Assembly (NCBI GenBank): GCA_030674155.1
Contig: CM060342.1
Location: forward strand, 11,414,828-11,478,827
DNA: 64,000 nucleotides
From: Stramonita haemastoma
Taxonomy: Eukaryota > Mollusca > Gastropoda > Neogastropoda > Muricidae
Direction of reading: 5' to 3'
Shown: one piece after another, positions 49,901-63,050 of the stretch
How positions within the stretch are numbered: the stretch's first letter is position 1
Layout: each line of letters starts with the position of its first letter
Position numbers and translations under genes: made by a program
The notes under the pieces: generated by a model
What the model saw: the letters and a program-made list of their open reading frames with translations, nothing else
Told to the model about the DNA's origin: nothing
Databases searched by the model: none

Positions 49901-52051
49901 CAGAGCAGTGACCAGACAGCCACGAAAACACAGACAGACAGACAAACAAACAGACACAGACAGACAGACAGACAGACACAGACCATTACCTGCTGCAGAG
50001 CCAGCCAGAGAGCCGTGTGACCGTCAGAGTTTTTCATCTCCAGGTTGAGGTGATGTTGCAGCAAAACTCGCACCACCGCGTCGTTCTTACAGAACACTGC
50101 GTTGTGGAGAGGGGTGCTTCAACACACAATGACACACTTCAACTAGACCAATGCACTGTGAACGTCATTGTTTTTGTGATGGTGTCATTCTAGGGTTCAG
50201 TTGTGTACGTGTGTAGGAGTGTGTTTACATTGTGTGTGCATGTGTGTATACATACCCAGTGTGGGTGGGTGGGTGTTTTTATTTCCCTATGATACTGGCC
50301 TTTTTTCCTATCAGACTTTACCATGATTTTTATAAAATTAAAAAAAATGCCATAGTTTCTACATACACTGAAAGGTACACTGCAAACAGGACCTCAACTC
50401 ACTGTCTCATCCAAAATAATAATAATAATATATGGAATTTATATAGCACTCAACCATCCACAGAGCACACCCCCCCCACCCATCCCCAACCCCCCAAACC
50501 ACACACCCCCACCCCCACCCACCCCCACCCACCCACACACCAACCCCACACCCCCACCAACCCACCCACACTCACACACACCCCCACACCACCAACCCAC
50601 CCACCCTCCCACACCCACCACACCCTCACACCTACCCCCACACCCACCCCCACAACCAAGCTAACCCACCTGCCGGCGGTGTCCTGAACATTAGGGTCAG
50701 CCCCAGCCTCCAGCAGGAGTTTGGTGACCCCCACCCACCCACCCACACACACACCACCCCCACACCCACCCACACCCACCCCCCCCCCACACACACCCAC
50801 ACTCTCCAATTAACCCACCTGCCGGCGGTGTCCTGAACATTAGGGTCAGCCCCAGCCTCCAGCAGGAGTTTGGCCACTTCGGCCATGTCCTTCAGTGTGG
50901 ACACAGGGGTCACCTCGGGGTTGAAGCAGGCCACCATGTGTAGCGGCGTCTCCTTGTCCAGGAAAGTGGCCATGTTAGGGTCCGCTTTGTTGCTGATCAG
51001 AAACTTGGCCGAAAAACCGTCCCCTGAGCAAACCACACACAAAGAATTCGAGGGTTAAAAAAGTAATTAAAAAAAATTAATAAAAATAAAAATTCAAGGG
51101 TTTCCAGCCAGAATGGTGTATCAAGATACTAATACGTATATTTTTTGTAAGAGTAGGTAATTGCATGCCGATGGGAATAGATAACAAGATTTACAAAACT
51201 GCATACATACGGGGACTGGATGTAAAAAAAGCACATGAGTGCTTATTCCATTATCCTCGATATAAAAGAATAAATAAATAAAATAAACAAACTATCTATC
51301 TTTTTTGGGGGTGGATAAACTATCTATCTATCTCTCTGTCCCTCACCTCTCTTGATGGCTTTGTGGAGGAGGCACTTTCCGGTGTTGTCTTTGCGGTTGA
51401 CATCAGCGCTTATTCCATTATCCTCTATATAAAAGAATAAATAAATACAATAAAGAAAATAAAAATAAATATCCCCTCACCTCTCTTGATGGCTTTGTGG
51501 AGGAGGCACTTCCCGGCATTGTCTTTGCGGTTGACGTCTGCGTGGTTCTTGAGGAGGGTGAGGGCCACGCTCTTCTGAATGCTCTGCAGGGCCAGGTCCA
51601 AGGGGATGTCTCCCTTGTTGTCCACCTCGTTCACCTTGCTGGGCAGCTGCTCACACACACACAGCGAGCAGAAGATAGACAAGGACAGCTGTTTGGGGGG
51701 GGAGGAACGTGGGGGGGGGGGGAGGGGAGGGAGGGTGCATGGGTGTTGTGTGTGTGTGTGTGTTTGTGGGTCCAAGGGGATGTCTCCCTTGTTGTCCACC
51801 TCGTTCACCTTGCTGGGCAGCTGCTCACAACACACACACAGCGAGCAGAAGAGGATAGACAAAGACAGCTGTTGGCGTGTGTGTGGGTGTGTGTGTTGGG
51901 GGGGGGGGGGGTGTAGGAGGAGGGGGGGTCCAAGGGGATGTCTCCCTTGTTGTCCACCTCGTTCACCTTGCTCGGCAGCTGCTCACACACACAGCAAGCG
52001 GAAGAGGATAGATAAGGACAGCTGTATAGACGGGGGGTGGGGGGGGTGCGT

Positions 52052-52092
<41 letters not shown>

Positions 52093-53854
52093 GGGGGGGG
52101 GGTCCAAGGGGATGTCTCCCTTGTTGTCCACCTCGTTCACCTTGCTGGGCAGCTGCTCACACACACACAGAGCGAGCAGAACAAGATAAACAAGGACAGC
52201 TGTATAGAGGGGGGGGGGGGTGGTGCATGGGTGTGTGTGTGTGTCCAAGGGGATGTCTCCCTTGTTGTCCACCTCATTCACCTTGCTCGGCAGCTGCTCA
52301 CACACACAGCGAGCGGAAGAGAATAGACAAGGACAGCTGTTTGGGGGGGAGGGAGGGGTGCGTGGGTGTGTGTGGGTGGGGGGGTGTTTGTGTGTGTGTG
52401 TCCAAGGGGATGTCTCCTTTGTTGTCCACTTCATTCACCTTGCTGGGCAGCTGCTCACACACACAGCGAGCGGAAGAGGATAGACAAGGACAAGACTACC
52501 TTAAAGATCATAACACTCAGTCTGTTAACAATCTCTGTCAGCATCACTTGTTGGTTTAATCTCTGACTGCCATGGCCAACTCCCAAGTGTCTGCAAAGTC
52601 CAGGTCTTCCAGCTGCTTCGTGAAGGTCCACTGTATGTCAGTTCTCCTGCCTGCTGTGGCCTGTCGCATTATCCAGTCAACCACCAACAGGAAGATGGTT
52701 GGCGACAACAAACAGCCCTGACAAACACCAGTTTTTGTACGGAGAAGGGTTCCAGCAATTTCCTGTCATGGATGACTTGACATGTGGCATCTTGAGAAAG
52801 AGGAGTGAGGCAAATTTTCCACCTATCGTAGCTTTGAAGTTTTCTGCTATGATTGGGAACAGTACAAGGAGGGAGGTGAACAGGCAGACAGAGAATATGA
52901 CGGGAAGACAACATCAGAGAGTGGACTAACTTTGGGTGGAACAATTTGCTACGGAAAGCAGAGGACCATGGGGAGCTGAGAAAGCTGGTTGCAGAATCTC
53001 CATTGGTGCCCCCACGGCCTGCGGGACTATGGGATAGGTGAAGGTGAACTTAATGGTCAATGTGAAAAATACATGCTACATACAAACAGAAAGACATATG
53101 TCTGATATTTAGAAAATCTATGGTTCCTATTCCAACTTTATCAACAACAAACAAAAAGTTTTTGTTTATCAAGACAGTGCGTACTTGTGAGTCAAACTCG
53201 ATGAGATAGAGGAAGACAACATCCTCCCGATAGGCCCGGATAGCTGTGTGCAAGGGGAACTCTGTTTTGGCCTTGAACATGTTGTACAGCAGTGGAGCAG
53301 GCATCGTCTTGAAGTCATCACTGGTGAACTCGTTCTGAAACATACACACAAAGCAGTATAGAGCAAATTACATAACAAGGGAGGAAATTCTAGGAATAGT
53401 TTCTGAAATCTTCCAATGGAATTAATGATCAGTAAAAAAAAAATTTTAATTTAATTAATAAAATAATAATAATGATAATAATAAAATTAAATAAATAAAC
53501 AAAGACAATGATCAGTAGTCTGGAGATAATGTACTCAACTTGGTTCTGGGTTTGAACCCTGTCTGAACCTTAACTTTTCCCCCTTTCCACTAGACCATGA
53601 ATGGTGGTCTGGGTGCTACACACATGATACACACAAAACACTCAACCCCGTTTTTCACCACCACCCACATACACACAAGGACACCACATACCACATTTTT
53701 CAATTTCACTGTTATTATTGTGTAAGTGTGCAATGTCCCTGTTATCATAAAAATGCTGATTAAAACAATTCTATAAAACACGCACACACACACACACACA
53801 CACACATGCACACACACATACACACACACACATCACACACACACACACACACAC

Positions 53855-53902
<48 letters not shown>

Positions 53903-54471
53903 ACCCATACACAACAACAGAAGACCTGAAGGAAGAATGTGCAACAACTCACCCAGTGGGTGTTTTTGGGGGGCTTTTTTCTTTTTTTTCTTTTTTTACT
54001 TGTGAAATGAGATCAGATTTTCAGTGTTTCCTGTCATCAACTTTGATGTGATAGGATCACATATGTAGCCTCAGGAGTACTGAATAGGGAATCATTGTTT
54101 TTTCTACCGCTATTGTAATGGACATGACTGACTGAGCATGCATTATTCTCTCTCTCTCCCTCCCTCCCTCTCGTACTCTCTCTCTCTCTCTCTCTTGTTT
54201 GCCGTTTCCTTTCATCGACTCACCCAGTGGTTAGAGATGAGTTCTGAGCAGTGTTTCTTCAGCACCTCAGCTCCCATCTCCTCCGCTGTCTGGTAAAACT
54301 GAATGCAGTTCTTCATGTTCACGAAGGAGATCAGGCCATTCTCACACCTGAACACAACACAATGACACAAACTTGCTAATTATCCACACACACACACACA
54401 CACAAAGTATGTGTAAACACAAACCCCCTTTTTTATCATATTTCTGGTTGTGTGTGTGGTTGAGTGTGGTT

Positions 54472-54544
<73 letters not shown>

Positions 54545-56546
54545 AAGTCAAGTCAAGTCAAGTCTAAATTTTATTTCCAGATGGTACATTGAGTAAGCAA
54601 TAAATTTGCTTTTTTTCATCAAGCCATATATCTAGCATCTAAAGTGTGTGTGTGCGTGCGTGCGTGCGTGTGTGCACACACACCACACACACACATCAAT
54701 GAACTAAAAACCTTAACTGCCAGGTAAGACATTTTACCATATCTAAACTAGAAACCTTTGCAGCCAGGTTTGCAATTCAGTTACTAACAACCGTGACACC
54801 TACCTAGCAAACTCACAACCGTGACACCTACCTAGCAAACTCGCAATCGTGACACCTACCTAGCAAACTCGCAATCGTGACACCTACCTAGCAAACTCAC
54901 AATCATGACACCTACCCAGCAAACTCGCAATCGTGACACCTACCTAGCAAACTCGCAATTGTGACACCTACCTAGCAAACTCGCAATTGTGACACCTACC
55001 TAGCAAACTCGCAATTGTGACACCTACCTAGCAAACTCGCAATTGTGACACCTACCTAGCAAACTCGCAATTGTGACACCTACCTAGCAAACTCGCAATT
55101 GTGACACCTACCTAGCAAACTCGCAATTGTGACACCTACCTAGCAAACTCGCAATTGTGACACCTACCTAGCAAACGCGCAATTGTGACACCTACCTAGC
55201 AAACTCGCAATTGTGACACCTACCTAGCAAACTCGCAATTGTGACACCTACCTAGCAAACGCGCAATTGTGACACCTACCTAGCAAACGCGCAATTGTGA
55301 CACCTACCTAGCAAACGCGCAATTGTGACACCTACCCAGCAAATTCACAATCATGACACCTACCCCGCAAACTCACAATCAGTGATACCTACCCACAAAC
55401 TCACAATCGTGACACCTACCCAGCAAACTCACAATCTTGACACCTACCCAGCAAACTCACAACATGACACCTACCCAGCAAACTCACAATCATGACACCT
55501 ACCCAGCAAACTCTTAATCATGACACCTACCCAGCAAACTCACAATCATGACACCTACCCAGCAAACTCACAATCATGACACCTACCAGCAAACTCACAA
55601 TCATGACACCTATCCAGCAAACTCACAACCGTGACACCTACCCAGCAAACTAGCAAGGCTATGGGAGAATTCAGCACAGACAGACTTCTAAAGATGGAAA
55701 ACCCTAAAAACAATATCGAGGGTTGCCTGCCAGAAGCGGCTATCACAGTTCGATGCAGTTTCGAGAAAATGGCGTTTGAAAGTTTCACATCGCTGTGAGC
55801 TTTGTGCCTTTTATGCTGTATTTTTTAGCCAGTGAGAATTCTTTTGTCACGTATATCCACCTCCCATAGCTAAAACGATGATGGCAACAAGTATTGTTTT
55901 TATTTGATATATCTATCTTATCCAACACGAGTAGGAGTTGGGCGTTTCAGACAGAGGAGTAGTGAAAAGCAACCAGGATGCCCTTATTGCTCAAGCTGCT
56001 GGGGCCGCCTCTCGCATGACCGCCTTGGAGGGAAAGTAAACTAACTTAGCGCACCTTAGCTGCCTAGGCAACGGTCGGCATGTTGGGCAAGCTTATAACG
56101 TGTCAGCTCTCTCACCCCAGGTGTTGGTTACGTGGCTATGGCCGTTTACCGCATGGATTAATGGACCGCCTTCTTTCTCAAGGGGATCAACCAGATGTGA
56201 TTTAATCTTGATTGCCCTCATTTTTCATGACTGACACCATGAAGGGAAGAAGCCAGAGTTGGCTATTACAGAACATTCAAACAAAATTCGCTCACAGAGA
56301 ACACTCGAACTTGAATATTTTATCAAATATTTTATTGAGAATAACTGAATAGGGCCTAAGTCAGAGGGTTTTTTACATCAGGCCCTCAGAAAATCAAAAA
56401 TACCAACAACAAAAAACAAATAACCCAAACAAACATAATTTAATCAGTAAGTTCATAAATAAATCAATGAAACAATAACAAAAGCAATCATTTAAGCATT
56501 TAAATATTAACTATCAAAAATATCCAATCATATCTTTTGCTTCCCA

Positions 56547-56585
<39 letters not shown>

Positions 56586-57886
56586 ACACACACCGCGTGC
56601 ACACGCACATTAATATATATGATGAAATAGATAATCCAACCCCATAGTCAAATTTACCAATTCAATCCTTTCTCAATTATGAGGACAAAATGTATTTCTC
56701 GAAGTTTCATTGAATAGATAATAAAGAAAAATTCATATATTATAACATAATTATATGGTATTAGAAATAAAAGCAAATACATACACACACACGCGCACGC
56801 ACACACATGCATGCATGCATGCATGCACACACACACACATGAGCACGCTCACACACACACACGAGTGCGCGCACACACACATGTACACATACACGCATAC
56901 ACACACACACACATACACACACACACACACATACACACACAACACTACACACAAACGCGCGCACACACACACATACACAGAGGATTTTTTCCGTGCCGAC
57001 TCCACTCTCCCCAAAATTCCTTTGGATGAAACTATAAATTACGGTCTGGTGTGCAAACGCATGTTAAACATCTTGCACTCAACTTAAAAAAAAAAAAAAA
57101 AAACACTATGCTTTTCAAAAAAGTAGGCCATTTTGTGCCGGTGGGAATGGATGACAAAATTTACAAAACTGCATACACACAGACACTGGATTTGAACAGC
57201 ACACGAGTGCTTTTTCCATTATCCTAATATGAAAGAATAAAATGAATTGAAAAAGAATCAAACATACACACACGCATGCACCCATCACATACGCACGCAT
57301 GCACGCACACACACACACACACTAAAATCCGTTTTTAGTGGATAGACATAACACACACACACACACACACCAGTATGTCCTAACATGCATTCTTATGCCT
57401 GTTTAAGCACTGAGAATATGCACTTTGATTCGTCTGCTTTACGAGATTCAGTGCTATATAAATCCCATATCATATTGTTATTAATAAGATTAGCTACTAT
57501 TCAAGGTAACAGAAAGATACAAGTTCAGTGATAAAAATTCAAAGCAAGCAAACTAGCGCAGATGTGTGCGCGAGCGCGGCGCGCACACACACACACACAC
57601 ACACACACCAAATTTGACAAGCACGCTCACATGTCTATTACAAGAAATTTAACAAGTGTGTGAGGTACACTTTTTGGAAAGAAGATGTGCTATTTTTTTT
57701 CTTTTTGATAGACTGGTATTCATTTACTAGCAGAATAGAAAGATTGATTCTTTGACAAGGAGTAATGATGTAAGTTTTGTTTGCTTTGAACACAGGAGAT
57801 CAAGACGCAGTATTTATGCACCCCCCAAAATATGCACAAAACTTGCAGTTCACATTTTTTATTTTTGCAAGTGTGAGAAAGATGGT

Positions 57887-57946
<60 letters not shown>

Positions 57947-59989
57947 GAATGGATGACAAAAATTGCAAAACTGCATACACACGGGAAAGGAATATAAAAA
58001 AGCACATGAGTTGACCAATGGATAAATTTGAAAGGTGATATTTGCCAGTGGGCCTGACCTTACCTGGAAATCAGCTGAAAATTAACTTAAGACCATCCAA
58101 TAGCCTGGCTATGCAACAAAACCTCCTACTTTCAACTGAGAAGAGGAGAGGAGGCAGTGAGTGAAGGGGGATGACACTCTAGGACACTATGGATACTTCA
58201 GCCAGTTTTAGCCACTTTGAAGTGTTTACACTAGGCTGCCATCCTTCAAAGATCCTACTAGATCTAGTTAGCTTGGCTGCTAGAGCAGATGAGAGAGAGA
58301 GACAGACAGAGAGATAGAGAGAGAGGGGGGGGGGGCTCCAGGTGTGGGGCTTGATCAGTTTAATCCTGTAACACACAGGAAAGGAGCACAGGTACTCAGC
58401 AGGGCTTACCTCCAGGCTTCTTTGACAGGAGGCAGTGAGAGAGAAAGGGGTGGGGGGGGGGGGGACAGAATCTTTGACATGGTCTCCAGGCATCCTTAAA
58501 CAGGAAACAGGAGGGGGGTGGGGGGCAACAACGCCATGTCACACACCTTGGTGACATGGTACAAACAGCTCAGCTTTTCACATAATAAGTCTAATCTGCA
58601 GAGTCTCTCACTCACTGAGCCGGCCACTTAGAACAAGGAGATAGGGAATGAGCAGAGTGTTTGACTCTTATCTTTACAACCCTACCTGCCACAAAGCCAA
58701 TTGGCTAGATGTACACAGCCAGTTTTATCTATACATCACTCCAACATTCTCCCAAAGGTTTGGACACACTTGATTCAAAGCTTTGATGAAGACCAACTTA
58801 CAAGGAAAGTCTCCTCTTTAGAACCACTGACCTAAGCAAATAAAGTTTAGCCAAATGGAATGCATTCTTTCTATAAAGATGGGGGGGGGAGAGCAGGAGA
58901 GGATGGGGGCGTAATTCAAATGTTATAGTGCACAAAAATGCTCACTATAACAACATGCATTATAATATTTCAAATTTTGCTTGTAAAATAAAGAATTTGA
59001 TAAACTTCAGTATTCAAAATCTTTACCTTTAAACTTTACTTACAGTCCTATTCCTATGCAAACGCAGTTAGAGGATAAAGCTAATCAAGCCCCATACTAT
59101 TTCTGTCTCCATGTATAAGCAGAATGTTGCTGCTGCATCCCTCTGTTATTAGATGACAGACTAGGATTTACAGAACCTCGCACTTTCCCACCCTCCAGGG
59201 GTGAATAAGTACAACTGGCCAGCATGTGCAGGGTTAAAACAAAGAAGCCTGTAGCCTTTTTGCCTCTGACTGCTTTGAACATCCCAGATATACTTTTTGG
59301 GCAGGAAAAATGAAATCAGATTGGCAGATGAACTCGCATTGCCAGTAGCGGCCTTCCTTATATGGCCAGGACCAGCGGTATATGGAATTAACACGGGTAG
59401 TAATTTTGCCCTGCGAGAAACGGCTAGCTTATTCTAGGCATTTCCGGCACGTCAGGAATGGGTGAGAACTCTGATAAACTGTTAGGGTTTTGTAAATAAC
59501 TACTTAAAAATCAATCACAGCCACATGGCTTTTTGTAGCAAGAAACTATAAGTTGAAAATAGTCGCCACATGCCAAAAAGTGAAAAAGTGAAAAAATGGC
59601 AGATAGCCACTTCTGGCAGGCGACCCTTGATATGTAGAGCTCTTCTGGGAACAGATGACAAGATTTACAAACTACATACACACGGTGACAGGGTGTAAAA
59701 AAAGCACATTGAGTGCTTACTCCATTATCCTTGATATAGTTAAGTTAAAGTCTGTCCCAAGCCTAAGGCTCATCAGGCCGGTGCTTATCCCGGTTTCTGT
59801 TGCATTAAGCGACTGAGAGTCATAATAATAATAATAATAATATCATGGAATTTATATAGCGCTATATCTTGTAAAAACAAATCAAAGCGCTTGCACTCGA
59901 CCCTCACAACAAACAATCAATGACAATAAATAATTCTAGCAAATTCGAAAGCACACACACACGGCTGCGGGCGCGCACGCGCACACACA

Positions 59990-60034
<45 letters not shown>

Positions 60035-60950
60035 CTAGTCATAGACTCCCCCCTGGATAGGACGCCAGTCTATCGCAGGGTTAACCCCCAACACAAGGTT
60101 GGTACCCCTTTTACACCTGGGTGGGGTGAGAAAATAGCCGACAAGTGCCTTTTCCAAGGGCACACCGCCATAGCCGAAAGCTGGGATCGAACCCGCAACC
60201 TTTAGATTACGAGTCCAACGCCCTAACCACTAGACTACAGCGGCGGCTTATCCTTGATATATAAAAGAATATTTAAATAAAATACTGTCAACAACTACTC
60301 AGCCAAATCACACGTATGCAAGCACCACCCAGATCATATTGGCATATAAGTCTAAAGTATAACAATTTTTATATAAACAACAACAAAAATAAATAGTACA
60401 GACCTCTTGCGGAGAGCTTCCAGTCTGAATCTCGTGGCAGCTCGAAGCAGTTCCAATAGGAATGTGTCTTCTGCCTTGATGTTGATTTCATCCGTATACA
60501 CCCAGCGCAGCAATGCACGGCCCACTTCCAGTTTTATGTCTGATTGATTCAAACAAAACCAAAAAAAAAAAAAGGGGAGAGGGGGTTGAGGGCACAGGGG
60601 GGTGGGGGTGGGGGGAGGGGGGAATCATGCATAAAAAGTACATTTCAAATTTCAACATGGTTTTTGATATGTTCTTGTAAAAAGCTGATATGACTTGTAC
60701 AACATGCACTCACACAAGCACGCGCATGCAAGCGCGCACACACACACACATAACACAGACACATACACACACACACTAACACTCATCTTCTGGTCACAAG
60801 TTGACACACACTCAAGCTGGACACTCTTACACAAGCGCATGCAAACACACACAGACACACACACACACACACACACACAGAAGTTACACAAAGTTTATAA
60901 TTTCACGCAAAACCACACCAACATTGGCTATCACCTCTCCTGCTATGGAG

Positions 60951-60998
<48 letters not shown>

Positions 60999-61124
60999 CA
61001 CAAACACAAACACAACACACACACACAACACACCAACACACACACACACAACACACCCCACACAACACACCTAACAACTAAATGAACCAACATCCAAACA
61101 CACATACACACCCACACGAACATG

Positions 61125-61167
<43 letters not shown>

Positions 61168-61235
61168 AGAACATGAACACACAAACACACACGAACATGA
61201 ACACACAAACACACACACACATGAACACACACATG

Positions 61236-61291
<56 letters not shown>

Positions 61292-62851
61292 TCCCAACCT
61301 TCAAGAGCAAGCAAGCAGCACACATACCGGACATATCAAGCTCTGACACATGGGCCAGATCGGAGGAGGCCCACTCTTCACTGCGAGACAGGAGGATAAA
61401 CTTGTGAGCATGAACCTCATGACCTCCTTCCAGCTGTACCCGCAGGTCACTGAAAACACACAGCCCCCATGCCCAGACAATTGGAACAAACCAATCAGGG
61501 GGGGGGGGGGGGGAGTGAGGCAGCCACCTGGTTAGACTAGCATTGCGCTGGTGGCCAGGGATCGAACCACCATGGAGGTGCCTGTTTACGGGAAGTTTAC
61601 CCTGGAGGTTTTTTTTTGGGGGGGGGTTGTTGTTGTTGTTTTTTTTCAGATCACATTTTCAGAATTTCCTGTCATCAGCTATGTTTGTTGATAGAATCAC
61701 AAATTGTTTACCCTGGAGTTAACATCAGTACTGACTCCACTTCCACGAACAAGAAAAAAATTTAATTTAAAAAAAAAAGACTCCACTTTTTCAGAAGTCC
61801 TTTGGATGAGACTATAAACTGAGGCCACATTTGCAAATGCATGCAGAACATCTTGCACACATGTTAAAAAAACCTGTTCCATCTTTTGGAAAAGGAGGCC
61901 TTTAGAAAGAAATGGTAAGAACTGATGACTTTTTTTTAAAACTGCATACACACAGGGGTTGTGTTTAGACACCATCCTCAAAAGGAACGCAGCTACCTTA
62001 ATGGTGGGTAAAAATGGTCGCAATGCATAATCTCACCTTTGGTGAACCTAGGAGCTGTAGCCAAGGAACCAAAAACAAAAAAAGATAAACAATGAATACT
62101 GAGAGGTCAGGTAATGTGAATGCTATAACTGAAAAAAAAAGTGTTGACAATAAGCGCTACGTTTCTTTGTTACTTTTCATCTTCTGTTCAGCTTGACACA
62201 TTCAGGGTATCACCCAAAACCTCCACTCATCGCCTCCTCCCTTCCCCCCATATCACAAGCCCAAGCCTAGCAAGTACCACCTCTTAAAAGATGATTGCCT
62301 GAAGTGTTGTAAAGCTGCTTCTGGCGTGTTCTGCCAACCGCATAAATCAGGTGAGTGCCTGTATAGCTACTTCTAACTATTTCACCATCTTGGCTTGCAG
62401 CAGACAACTAAAGGAAAGCGGCAGAGAAGGTGAAGCAAAAAAAATCATAGGAAGGGGAATGATAAGAAAACGACAGAAAACTAAGAGACAGACTTAAGAG
62501 AAAGAGTAATGCATGTTTAACTCCTGTCCATCACAATAGCAATAGCCTGAATAGGACAACAAAGGTTTCCACTTCAGTATCCTTTAGCTTACATGATTTT
62601 GTTGCATCACAGATGAGATGCTCAATGGAAACGCTAAGTCTGATCTAAAAGCAACAAAACGCCTATCTCAACATGCAGGTAGCCATCTGCAGTGGCAGGT
62701 CTGCAAACCTACCGATCTAAGAATCTAATTCTGTCAACATCTATGACATACATGTGTCAATATCAATAAGACAATATTCTAAACCCAGAAAATCTTACTC
62801 ATTTCATTATCCACATCATCTATATTTTTAATAGACTCTCAATGTGCATGC

Positions 62852-62900
<49 letters not shown>

Positions 62901-62979
62901 CCACACACAAACACACGACACACCATCACACACACACGAACACACACACACACACCACGAACACACTCACACACACAAT

Positions 62980-63050
<71 letters not shown>

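Noticed and set aside
51579..52559. 326-aa plus-strand frame with repeated GCLPCCPP motifs
   Set aside because: Antisense of the six exon 6 boundary copies and GT/G tracts; the sense strand carries the real exon.
37360..55665. CRISPR-like arrays
   Set aside because: Units are contiguous tandem repeats without unique spacers, in introns of an animal gene.
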